From NCBI GenBank assembly GCA_963668435.2, contig CAXXSC010000003.1:228753-292752 (forward strand): 64,000 nt of DNA. The letters are read 5' to 3'. The notes under the pieces are model-generated. The model saw only the letters and a program-made list of their open reading frames with translations, ran no database searches and was not told the DNA's origin. Both the position numbers and the translations under genes were made by a program. Source of the DNA: G963668435 sp963668435. GTDB taxonomy: Bacteria > Latescibacterota > Latescibacteria > Latescibacterales > Latescibacteraceae. Positions 17,567 to 25,633 of this stretch are shown one piece after another; positions within the stretch are counted from its first letter, which is position 1; each line of letters starts with the position of its first letter.

Positions 17567-18274
17567 ATGGCTAAAAAGAAGAAACAGGAAGAATGCCCGC
17601 CAGCCGGAGCGCCGGCATGGATGGCGACATACGGCGATATGATGACGCTGCTGCTATGTTTCTTCGTTCTTCTGGTATCGATGTCCACGATGGAGATCGA
17701 GAAGTTCAAGGCTGCGGCGGCATCGCTCAAGGGCGCTCTTTCGGTCCTGCCTTTCCAGGAACGGATAATGCCGGAACCGATGACACCGAAAACGGCCGAT
17801 CAGAAAAAACGGTCGAAAAGTCGAAACCGGCAGCGTGCTGTCGCCAGGCTCAGGCGTATAATAATTGAAGAGAATCTGTCCGGCGTGGTCAAGGTCAGCG
17901 AAGAAGAGGGTGGTGTTCACATCACTATAGGCGATCCGGCTCTCTTTGATTCCGGCAGGTCTGACATCAAACCGGCATTCGTGCCAATTCTCGATGGAAT
18001 TGTCGAGGTTATAGCCTCCGGAACGGGCGAGGAAAACATCCGGGTCGAGGGGCACACCGACGACAGGCCGATTCATACGATGCAGTACGATGATAACTGG
18101 GAGCTATCGATCGCGCGTTCGCTTTCAGTGATACGGTATATCCGCGGAAAGGAAAAAATCGATCCGAAACGCCTTCGACCAGTTGGCTGCGGCGAATATC
18201 ATCCGGTTGACACGAACACAACACCGGAGGGAAGAGCTAACAATCGCAGGGTCGAGATATATATAGAGATGTAA
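17567..18274 (+). CDS. motB: Flagellar stator protein MotB
   Basis: MotB anchors the stator to peptidoglycan and carries the ion-binding aspartate. Here that residue is D24 in TYGDMMTLLLCFFVLL, in the single membrane helix (about 24-42). A plug/linker region follows, rich in Lys/Arg. The OmpA-like domain (about 120-235) carries the signature VEGHTDDRPI and the end GRANNRRVEIYIEM. At 235 residues it is of normal length. Confidence 0.96.
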   Translation: MAKKKKQEECPPAGAPAWMATYGDMMTLLLCFFVLLVSMSTMEIEKFKAAAASLKGALSVLPFQERIMPEPMTPKTADQKKRSKSRNRQRAVARLRRIIIEENLSGVVKVSEEEGGVHITIGDPALFDSGRSDIKPAFVPILDGIVEVIASGTGEENIRVEGHTDDRPIHTMQYDDNWELSIARSLSVIRYIRGKEKIDPKRLRPVGCGEYHPVDTNTTPEGRANNRRVEIYIEM

Positions 18275-18334
18275 AACGGCGTTTTAACTGAAAGAATGTA
18301 ATTTGTTCGGCATATTATACCGGAGGGTAGCAAC

Positions 18335-18814
18335 GTGGCATCGAAAAATATGAATCTCATTATTGTCATCCTGGTCATTTTGATCATCGATGTGATAGGG
18401 GGCTACTTTATCGGAAAACAGGTAATGGTGCCCATGACCTATGAGCGTGAGCTGAGCGAGGGCGGCGGCGAAGGCGGCAAAGACGATGTCGAGGAAGGCG
18501 ATTTTACCGAACCCGGTATTGTCCATAACCTCGAGCCGATCAACCTCAATCCGGCAAATTCGATGGGAGAGGTTTTTTCCTGCACGTTAAGCCTTGTGGC
18601 GCCGGATGAAACCGTAATTCCCGAACTTACCTCCCGCAATGACCAAATAGTTGACATCATTCTCAACTATCTATCGGCGAAAAACGTGACAGAGCTTAAT
18701 GATGTCACCATGCGTGAGGAATACCGTAAAGAGATGACTGAACGAATCAATGCTGTAATAACATCGGGTAAGATTGTCAATATCTACATTACCCAGTGGA
18801 TTCTTCAGATGTAA
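18335..18814 (+). CDS. fliL: Flagellar basal body-associated protein FliL
   Basis: FliL surrounds the stator and modulates torque. The 159 residues show a short cytoplasmic start, one membrane helix (about 6-24), an acidic linker (GGGEGGKDDVEEGDFTEPG) and the periplasmic stomatin-like domain ending RINAVITSGKIVNIYITQWI. GTG 18335 follows a GGAGGG site. It is placed between motB and fliM as in many flagellar operons. Confidence 0.92.
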   Translation: MASKNMNLIIVILVILIIDVIGGYFIGKQVMVPMTYERELSEGGGEGGKDDVEEGDFTEPGIVHNLEPINLNPANSMGEVFSCTLSLVAPDETVIPELTSRNDQIVDIILNYLSAKNVTELNDVTMREEYRKEMTERINAVITSGKIVNIYITQWILQM

Positions 18815-18845
18815 CTTCGAAAAGCTGTATTGGAGGTGATTTTCA

Positions 18846-19835
18846 GTGGCCGAGATTCTGTCTCAGGAAGAAATTGATGCCCTATTATCGGCAGTATCAT
18901 ATGGCGAGGAAGTCGAGGTTGAGAGTGAACCTACGCAATCTGAGCGCATTGTCAATACCTATGACTTCAGGCATCCTGCCCGTGTCAGCAAGGACCAGCT
19001 CAGGACACTCCAGAACCTGCACGATAACTTTGCCCGTCTGTTAAGCGCAACGTTCTCGACTTTGCAGCGCTCGGTGATCGAGGTTACCCTTGTCTCGGTT
19101 GACCAGATCACTTACAGCGAGTTCATCATGAGCCTTTCCTCGCCGAGCTGTACCTATGTGTTCAGGATGGAACCGCTGGATGGTGTTTCGGTGGTCGATT
19201 TCAGCCAGTCCGTGGTTTTCAGTTTCGTGGACAGGCTTTTCGGCGGGCGCGGCAGTTCGATTTCTGCCGACCGCGAAATAACCTGGATCGAGAAGAGCGT
19301 GATGAACAATATCATCAACCGGACACTTCGCGATCTCGAACGCACATGGGAACGTATCATTCCGCTCGAATGTAATGTGGAAATGCTCGAAACGAACCCG
19401 GAATTCATCCAGGTTGTTCCTGCCTCGGAAACCGTGGTGCTGATTTCTTTCGAGTTGAAAAGTGACAATGTTAACGGACTGATCAACCTCTGTTATCCCT
19501 ATATCACTATCGAACCTATTGCGCTCAGGCTTGGCGGCCAGAATCTTGTCAGTTCTTCGAAAGAAGTGCCGAAAGAGGAATTGATGAAAAACCGTCAGCG
19601 TGTCGAACTTTTCGATGCGGCAGTGTCAGCGAAACTCGGTGATGTCGAAATGTCCGTCAAGGAACTGATCGACTTGAAAAAAGGCGATGTGCTGACACTC
19701 GATTCGAGATTGAACGACTATCTCGAAATCTTTGTTGAAGATGAATTGAAATTCTTTGCCCGTCCCGGCTATCTTGGAAAATACCGGGCGGCACAGATAA
19801 TCCACAGGCTTGTGGACCAATCACAGGAGATGTAA
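18846..19835 (+). CDS. fliM: Flagellar motor switch protein FliM
   Basis: FliM is the C-ring protein that binds phosphorylated CheY. The CheY-binding motif ILSQEEIDALLS is at residues 4-15. The middle CheC-like domain (about 45-230) and the C-terminal SpoA domain (about 250-320) follow, with normal total length of 329. GTG 18846 has a near-perfect GGAGGTGA ribosome site. fliN starts 2 nt after the stop. The intact EIDALLS motif implies chemotactic switching, though no che genes are in the window. Confidence 0.96.
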   Translation: MAEILSQEEIDALLSAVSYGEEVEVESEPTQSERIVNTYDFRHPARVSKDQLRTLQNLHDNFARLLSATFSTLQRSVIEVTLVSVDQITYSEFIMSLSSPSCTYVFRMEPLDGVSVVDFSQSVVFSFVDRLFGGRGSSISADREITWIEKSVMNNIINRTLRDLERTWERIIPLECNVEMLETNPEFIQVVPASETVVLISFELKSDNVNGLINLCYPYITIEPIALRLGGQNLVSSSKEVPKEELMKNRQRVELFDAAVSAKLGDVEMSVKELIDLKKGDVLTLDSRLNDYLEIFVEDELKFFARPGYLGKYRAAQIIHRLVDQSQEM

Positions 19836-19837
19836 CA

Positions 19838-20470
19838 ATGACAGCCGAAGAAAATGAAGATCTCTTAGGCGACGATCTGGAGGCGGATCTCGCGTCATTG
19901 TCCGAAGACGACCTTGAGGCTCAGATGGCTGCAACCATGGCCGCCGAGGGTATGACCGACTCGGCTGAAGAAGATGATCTGGAGGCCCAGATGGCCGCGG
20001 CAATGGCTGCGGAAATGGGCGACGGCGGAGTCGATGAGGACGATCTCGAGGCTCAGATGGCTGCGGCAATGGCTGCCGATGACGACAGCGGCGATTTCGG
20101 GCTTGGCGATGATCTCATGTCAGGTCTCGGTGATGATCTTGGAGGCGGCGATGATATCGAGGTTTCTCCGATTTCATTTGACCAGCTCAGGCCCTCCGAA
20201 GAGAATGCCGATAAAGCCCCGGTTGAGCGGATCATGGATGTCAACCTCGTTCTGTCGGTGGAACTTGGCCGTAAGATGATGCAGATCAGGGACATTCTGG
20301 AACTTGGTCCCGGAAAAATTATCGAGCTCGATAAACTGGCCGGTGAGCCTGTCGATCTCATGGTGAACGGGAAAATTCTCGCTAAAGGCGAGGTTGTCGT
20401 TGTCGATGAAAATTTCGGTGTCAGGATTACCGACCTGATTAATCCGAAAGACCGCGTCAAGAGCCTCTGA
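19838..20470 (+). CDS. fliN: Flagellar motor switch protein FliN with repetitive N-terminal extension
   Basis: FliN forms the base of the C-ring and docks FliH. The C-terminal SpoA domain (about 125-205) is canonical: RIMDVNLVLSVELGRKMMQI, then ILELGPGKIIELDKLAGEPV. The protein has 210 residues, about 70 more than a standard FliN. The extra N-terminus is acidic and carries three near-identical copies of DDLEAQMAAxMAA(E/D) at residues 24-37, 46-59 and 68-81, exactly 22 residues apart. A degenerate copy lies near 12-21. The unit resembles the EEIDALLS motif of FliM. Confidence 0.95.
   Translation: MTAEENEDLLGDDLEADLASLSEDDLEAQMAATMAAEGMTDSAEEDDLEAQMAAAMAAEMGDGGVDEDDLEAQMAAAMAADDDSGDFGLGDDLMSGLGDDLGGGDDIEVSPISFDQLRPSEENADKAPVERIMDVNLVLSVELGRKMMQIRDILELGPGKIIELDKLAGEPVDLMVNGKILAKGEVVVVDENFGVRITDLINPKDRVKSL
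19907..20083 (+). repeat. 66-bp coding tandem repeat in fliN
   Basis: Three in-frame units begin at 19907, 19973 and 20039, each encoding DDLEAQMAAxMAA plus a variable acidic linker. Codon choice differs between copies at several synonymous positions, so the peptide is better conserved than the DNA. That suggests selection on the protein motif rather than a very recent slippage event. Confidence 0.9.
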
Positions 20471-20596
20471 TCCCGTTCCGTACAGAGGTTACGAAAAAGT
20501 GAACCGTGCGGCGCCGTTCCGGAAGGAATGGCATTGACACGGTTTCCTTTTTTCCGTATCGTGCGGTATCGTTCAACACAGCAGAAAGAGGTGATC

Positions 20597-21076
20597 GTGA
20601 TATCTGTCCCGCTGAAAGTAATAAAAGGTGCATTGATAACAGTATTCATGCTGCTGTTGCCGGTTTTTGCCGCAGCCCAGCAGGCAGACAGCACATTGAG
20701 CCTTTATGACAGCTTTCCAGGAACAGAGTTCAATTTTGCCCTGTCTACCCTGAAAGTGGTGTTGGCCCTCGGATTTACCCTTGTTCTGCTTTTTGTGGCG
20801 GTCTGGTTTCTTAAGCACTTCATGCAGTTCAGGAATGTGCCCGGCGTGTCAGGTTCAAATATTGAGTTGCTCGAAATGCGCTATATGGGGCCACGGAAAT
20901 CGATTGCCTTGATCGCTGTTGCCGGCAGGGTCCTCATTGTCGGTATCACCGAGCAGAACATGACGACACTTGGTGAACTATCTCCCGAGGAGGCGGCGGC
21001 ACTCAATCTTCAATCGTCAAATGTCGATACTCCTTTTGCGGGTATCCTGAAAAAAATAAGGTCCCAAAACCACTGA
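20597..21076 (+). CDS. fliO: Flagellar export gate assembly protein FliO
   Basis: FliO assists assembly of the FliP ring. I start it at GTG 20597, giving 159 residues, because AAAGAGGTGA lies just upstream and the protein then begins with a clean signal-like segment (VIKGALITVFMLLLPVFAAA). A second membrane helix (about 50-72) is followed by the cytoplasmic FliO core LLEMRYMGPRKSIALIAVAG and LIVGITEQNMTTLGEL. Weak similarity between FliO proteins makes position before fliP important support. Confidence 0.88.
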   Translation: MISVPLKVIKGALITVFMLLLPVFAAAQQADSTLSLYDSFPGTEFNFALSTLKVVLALGFTLVLLFVAVWFLKHFMQFRNVPGVSGSNIELLEMRYMGPRKSIALIAVAGRVLIVGITEQNMTTLGELSPEEAAALNLQSSNVDTPFAGILKKIRSQNH

Positions 21077-21236
21077 TCCCCGTTTTTGCTGTCGTTAAAG
21101 CCATCCGTTATGTCCACAATCGTTTCTTTCAAGCATTTTTCCTTTGCTTTCTTGGGCCGCGTACGTTACCATTTCCTATGAGAGTATGGATATTACCTTT
21201 CACTGAAAATATAACGTATATCATTAGGCTGTTTTC

Positions 21237-21989
21237 ATGATAAAACCAAGTGCTAAATTCCTGATCATACTCACGCTTGCGCTGGTGGTGTTCGGCACTG
21301 CGGCTGGGGCTCAGAACCTGCCGGGTATCCGTCTTGACCTCCAGGAGGCTCAGACCCCGGAGGATGTGGCTGTTACCATTCAGATAGTCCTCCTGATCAC
21401 ACTGCTCACGCTTGCTCCGGCGATTCTTATCCTGGTGACCTCATTTACGCGGATCATCATTGTTCTTTCGCTGCTTCGCCATGCCATGAGCACCCAGCAG
21501 ATACCGCCCAACCAGGTGTTGATCGGACTTGCGCTCTTTCTCACTTTTTTCATCATGACGCCGGTTCTCGACGATATCAACAGCCAGGCAGTGCGGCCCT
21601 ACCTGAATGAGGAAATCAGCCAGCGCGAGGCTTTCGAACGCGCTGTGGTGCCGATAAGAACGTTTATGCTGAAATACACCCGTCAGGTCGATATCGCTCT
21701 CTTTCTCCGTGCGGCAGAGATGCCGCAGCCTGCGAATGTAGATGAGCTTCAGACACGGGTTATCATACCGGCCTTTGTCATTTCCGAACTGAAAACGGCG
21801 TTTCAGATGGGTGTGATGCTCTTTATTCCATTCCTGATCATCGACATGGTTGTGGCGAGCGTCCTGATGAGTATGGGTATGATGATGCTGCCGCCGATCA
21901 TGGTCTCACTGCCGTTCAAGATCATACTTTTCGTGCTAGTGGACGGCTGGCATCTGGTGGTGCTGTCGATCGTGCAGAGTTTCAAATGA
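21237..21989 (+). CDS. fliP: Flagellar export gate protein FliP
   Basis: FliP forms the pentameric core of the export gate. The 250 residues include a cleavable signal peptide (about 1-24, ending GAQN), then the conserved TSFTRIIIVLSLLRHAMSTQ block, the PPNQVLIGLALFLTFFIM segment and the C-terminal helices with FQMGVMLFIPFLIIDMVVAS. Length and membrane topology are standard. The 160-nt gap upstream shows no clear promoter. Confidence 0.97.
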   Translation: MIKPSAKFLIILTLALVVFGTAAGAQNLPGIRLDLQEAQTPEDVAVTIQIVLLITLLTLAPAILILVTSFTRIIIVLSLLRHAMSTQQIPPNQVLIGLALFLTFFIMTPVLDDINSQAVRPYLNEEISQREAFERAVVPIRTFMLKYTRQVDIALFLRAAEMPQPANVDELQTRVIIPAFVISELKTAFQMGVMLFIPFLIIDMVVASVLMSMGMMMLPPIMVSLPFKIILFVLVDGWHLVVLSIVQSFK

Positions 21990-22061
21990 CAGTTGGTGTT
22001 TTCCGATAATACGGGCCGAAACTTTCTGGTGCCCGGATGAAATTAACGTAACGGTGACAGT

Positions 22062-22331
22062 ATGAATCCGCAGACAGTTGTCGATATTATGAGAGAGGCG
22101 CTTCTGGTCACGCTTCTCATGGCCTCGCCCATGCTTGGATTCGGCCTGTTGGTTGGCCTTCTGATCAGTATCCTGCAGGCGGTAACCCAGGTGAATGAGA
22201 TGACCTTGACCTTTATTCCCAAAATCGTCGCTGTCGTTGCGGCATTTGCGTTGTTCCTGCCCTGGATTATTCAGATCATCATGAATTTTACCATAAGTAT
22301 TATCAGGAATATGCCTAATTTCGCCGGGTAG
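22062..22331 (+). CDS. fliQ: Flagellar export gate protein FliQ
   Basis: FliQ contributes four copies of a two-helix hairpin to the export gate. The 89 residues contain the usual two membrane segments and the motif LLVGLLISILQAVTQVNEMT, then LTFIPKIVAVVAAF. Size and order between fliP and fliR are normal. Confidence 0.95.
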   Translation: MNPQTVVDIMREALLVTLLMASPMLGFGLLVGLLISILQAVTQVNEMTLTFIPKIVAVVAAFALFLPWIIQIIMNFTISIIRNMPNFAG

Positions 22332-22498
22332 CTGTGTGTGCAGATTAATTTATCCGGTGCATGCGGCGGCCATGGCGCATGCTTTGAGAACCGTATGCCG
22401 TGCCATGAAACGATTCATTACGTGACTGCCGGAAGCTGGCTGACAAATATTTTATCCGGTTTTCGTGATTCCACAATCAATTCCCCAGAGAACAGGCA

Positions 22499-23281
22499 AT
22501 GGTGCTATTCGGACTGACACTCGATGATCTTTACCGGGCCTTTCTCGTCATGTTCAGGACAGCGGCGCTGATCATGACCGTGCCTGTGTTCGGACATGTT
22601 TCCATACCGAAAATGCTTCGGGTCTGGCTGATAATTCTCATCGCTGTTCTCATGCTTCCGGTCTCGTCCCTTGCCGAAATCCAGCCGCCACCCACTATGG
22701 GGCACCTTCTGCTTGTCATAGCGAGTGAGATTTTTATTGGTTTCGCCATGGGATTTGCCGTGGTGCTTGTGTTTTCCGCGGTGCAGTTCGCGGGGCACAT
22801 GATCGGTGTTCAGATGGGGCTTGCGGTTGCCAATGTGATCGATCCCATGAGCTCGGTGCAGATATCGGTGATCGGGCAGATGTATTATCTTGTGAGCCTT
22901 GTGCTTTTTCTCATGATCAACGGCCATCACATGGTCATATCCGCGCTTGTCCGGAGTTTTGAAATGATCCCCGTGGGGGGCGCTATCATGACCCCCGGCC
23001 TTCAGATGCTGCTGATTGACCTTAGTTACATGGTGTTTGTCGTTGGTATAAAACTGGCCGCGCCAGTTGTTATAACACTTTATATTCTCAATGCTTTACT
23101 TGGTATCATTGCGCGGACTGTGCCCCAAATGAACGTTTTTATTGTCGGTTTCCCGCTCGGAATCAGTGTCGGACTTTTTATGATAGCTGTTTCCTTTCCA
23201 TTTTTCTACATGCTGCTCGACCGCGCATTCAGGGGTGTCGAGCCTACTCTTTCCAACATTCTGCGTGTCCTTTCAGGCTGA
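22499..23281 (+). CDS. fliR: Flagellar export gate protein FliR
   Basis: FliR is the single-copy subunit that closes the FliP/FliQ/FliR gate. The 260-residue, highly hydrophobic protein has about six membrane segments. Recognisable blocks are the N-terminal RTAALIMTVPVFGHVSIPKM, the EIFIGFAMGFAVVLVFSAVQ segment and the LGIIARTVPQMNVFIVGFPL signature. A 167-nt gap precedes it in which I see no clear gene. The flhB start follows 160 nt downstream. Confidence 0.96.
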   Translation: MVLFGLTLDDLYRAFLVMFRTAALIMTVPVFGHVSIPKMLRVWLIILIAVLMLPVSSLAEIQPPPTMGHLLLVIASEIFIGFAMGFAVVLVFSAVQFAGHMIGVQMGLAVANVIDPMSSVQISVIGQMYYLVSLVLFLMINGHHMVISALVRSFEMIPVGGAIMTPGLQMLLIDLSYMVFVVGIKLAAPVVITLYILNALLGIIARTVPQMNVFIVGFPLGISVGLFMIAVSFPFFYMLLDRAFRGVEPTLSNILRVLSG

Positions 23282-23441
23282 CCGCATAATCATGGGCCTC
23301 GCATTTCCTCTTGAGTTTAAATCCCCGAATGCCCTTTTTCGATTTCAGTTGATAAAATGGCATATTCAGCCTATATTCAATAATAATCACTGGATTAGCC
23401 GCATTTATTTTATGCTGAATGCCTCGGGGAGGTGAGTGCTT

Positions 23442-24509
23442 TTGGCCGAGGAAACCGGTCAGGAAAAAACCGAACAGGCGACGCAACGGCGCCGCGAAGA
23501 TACCCGGCGGCGAGGCCAGGTTGCACGTTCAACAGAGATCAATTCTGCGGGAATGCTTCTTGTAGGATTCACTGTTCTCCTGGTGTTCAGGGGCCATCTT
23601 GTCAATGGGCTGAAAGAGATAGTCCTCTGGGCTTTTCAGTCTGTGAGAAGTGTTACGCTGTCGCCCGAGAACGCGGTTTACATGTTCCGGACCATCCTCT
23701 GGCGCTTTCTGTTCATTCTCATGCCGATTTTTATCGTGACGGGTATTGCCGCGATCCTTGTCAACATCCTTCAGGTTGGGTTCCTGTTCACTGGCGAACC
23801 GCTGAAACCGGACCTGAATAAAATAAATCCGATACAGGGATTCGGCCGCATTTTCTCGCGCCGGACCCTGGAAACACTGTTTCGCGATATTGTCAAAATT
23901 GTGCTCGTGAGCTGGATCGGCTATTACGCTCTCAAGGGTGTTCTGCCGCGTATCATGGAAATGTCGGCGTACAGTGTGGGGCAGATACTCACTTTTGCCG
24001 GATCTACGGTTTTTTCCATCGCCATGAAAATCCTGATTGCTTATGTTGTGCTCGCCATCCTTGATTACGGTTTTCAGCGCTGGGATTACGAGCGCTCGAT
24101 GATGATGACACGCCAGGAAGTCCGTGAGGAATTGAAGCAGACAGAGGGTGATCCCATGCTTCGCTCACGTATCAGGACTGTCCAGCGCGAAATTGCCCGT
24201 CGGCGTATGATGGAGGAGGTGCCCAAGGCCGAGGTTGTTATTACCAACCCGACCGAGATTGCGGTGGCTATCGCCTATGAACCGGGCATGGCCGCTCCGA
24301 CTGTTGTCGCCAAAGGGCGCCGTGTGATCGCCGAAAAGATCAGGAATATCGCGACGGAACATGATATACCCATTGTCGAGAATGTCCTTCTGGCGCAGGC
24401 GCTGTACAAGGCGGTCGAGATCGGACAGATGATTCCGCCCGATCTCTTTACGGCAGTTGCGGAGGTGCTTGCATATGTCTATCGGCTCAAAGGGAAAAAG
24501 TTGGGCTAA
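23442..24509 (+). CDS. flhB: Flagellar export switch protein FlhB with NPTE cleavage motif
   Basis: FlhB sets export substrate specificity and autocleaves in its cytoplasmic domain. TTG 23442 is chosen, giving 355 residues, because GGGGAGGTGA lies 6 nt upstream; a GTG at 23436 would overlap that site. Four membrane helices (about 28-210) follow the basic N-terminus. The autocleavage motif is N269-P270-T271-E272 in place of the usual NPTH, followed by IAVAIAYEPGMAAPTVVAKG and the PPDLFTAVAEVLAYVYRLKG end. The reactive Asn is intact. Confidence 0.96.
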   Translation: MAEETGQEKTEQATQRRREDTRRRGQVARSTEINSAGMLLVGFTVLLVFRGHLVNGLKEIVLWAFQSVRSVTLSPENAVYMFRTILWRFLFILMPIFIVTGIAAILVNILQVGFLFTGEPLKPDLNKINPIQGFGRIFSRRTLETLFRDIVKIVLVSWIGYYALKGVLPRIMEMSAYSVGQILTFAGSTVFSIAMKILIAYVVLAILDYGFQRWDYERSMMMTRQEVREELKQTEGDPMLRSRIRTVQREIARRRMMEEVPKAEVVITNPTEIAVAIAYEPGMAAPTVVAKGRRVIAEKIRNIATEHDIPIVENVLLAQALYKAVEIGQMIPPDLFTAVAEVLAYVYRLKGKKLG

Positions 24510-24549
24510 ATGCAAGTAATTGCAATGTTTTTCATTCTGCGTAAAGTAG

Positions 24550-24578
24550 TTGGGCAAATGGTGTGTATGCATTATATT
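24550..24578 (+). promoter_or_regulatory. Possible sigma-70-type promoter for flhA-flhF-flhG-fliA
   Basis: TTGGGC (24550-24555) and TATATT (24573-24578) are 17 nt apart in the 140-nt gap before flhA. The -35 match is only partial, so this is tentative. Confidence 0.35.
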
Positions 24579-24649
24579 ACTAAATTAAGAGCCTGCCGAC
24601 AGCAAAAGTTTCCGGCCGGCACCGTTACGCATGAGCATGGAGAAGCGCT

Positions 24650-25633
24650 TTGGCGGAACTTGCACTGAACAACAGGCGGACATCCTCGATCTCCGATGCG
24701 ATCCTCGCGCTGCTGGTCATCGCGATTCTCGGCGTCATGATCGTTCCGATGCCGTCGGTTATTCTCGACATCCTGCTGACTTTCAATATTGTCTTTTCCA
24801 TTATCATGCTGCTTACCACCATGTATATCGTCAAGCCGCTTGAGCTGTCGATATTTCCCGGTGTTCTTCTTGTTGCCACGGTGTTCAGGCTGTCGCTCAA
24901 TGTTGCCAGCACCCGTCTGATCCTGAGTGAGGCGGATGCTGGGTCGGTTATCCGTTCATTCGGCTCGTTTGTTGTGCAGGGCAATTATGTTGTCGGGCTC
25001 ATCATTTTCATCATCATTGTTGTTATTCAGTTTGTCGTTATTACAAAAGGTGCAACCCGTGTTGCCGAGGTTTCGGCACGATTCACTCTCGATGCCATGC
25101 CGGGCAAGCAGATGGCTATCGATGCAGACCTCAATGCAGGACTTATCGATGAGAACGAAGCGAGGATGCGCCGTTCGGAAATAAGCAGGGAGGCGGATTT
25201 TTACGGGGCCATGGATGGTGCCTCGAAATTTGTCCGTGGAGATGTTATCGCCGGTCTTATCATTACGATAATCAACGTCATCGGCGGGTTCATCATAGGT
25301 ATCGTGCAGCAGGATTTTACCGTGCTCGAGTCCTTGAGCGTTTATACCATGCTCACTGTTGGGGACGGTCTCGTGACCCAGATCCCAGCGTTACTGATGT
25401 CTGTGGGCGCTGGCATGATCGTTACCCGTGCGACCTCGGAATCCAATCTCGGGCAGGAACTCCGGGTGCAGATGTCGAAGCGTCCGGCAGTATTTATTAT
25501 GGCGTCGATCATGATTGCTGTTTTCGGTATTATTCCCGGCCTGCCGACCATACCGTTCCTTTTTCTCGCAGTGCTCAGCAGCTTGCTTACGGTTCCTACC
25601 TTATCAGGCAGGCTTCTGAAGAGGAGCGTGTGA
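24650..25633 (+). CDS. flhA: Flagellar export protein FlhA, membrane half (split gene)
   Basis: The N-terminal 327 residues of FlhA, covering the eight membrane helices and the conserved FHIPEP-type cytoplasmic loop. Matching segments are ILDILLTFNIVFSIIMLLTT, SIFPGVLLVATVFRLSLNVA and the loop with DAMPGKQMAIDADLNAGLID. The frame stops at 25631-25633 just after the last membrane helix (LLKRSV). The rest of FlhA continues in the next frame with a 4-nt overlap. TTG 24650 is supported by a GGAG site 7 nt upstream. Confidence 0.94.
   Translation: MAELALNNRRTSSISDAILALLVIAILGVMIVPMPSVILDILLTFNIVFSIIMLLTTMYIVKPLELSIFPGVLLVATVFRLSLNVASTRLILSEADAGSVIRSFGSFVVQGNYVVGLIIFIIIVVIQFVVITKGATRVAEVSARFTLDAMPGKQMAIDADLNAGLIDENEARMRRSEISREADFYGAMDGASKFVRGDVIAGLIITIINVIGGFIIGIVQQDFTVLESLSVYTMLTVGDGLVTQIPALLMSVGAGMIVTRATSESNLGQELRVQMSKRPAVFIMASIMIAVFGIIPGLPTIPFLFLAVLSSLLTVPTLSGRLLKRSV

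Noticed and set aside
22370..22386. Sigma-54-like TGGCGC...TTGA in the fliQ-fliR gap
   Set aside because: The essential GC of the -12 element is absent.
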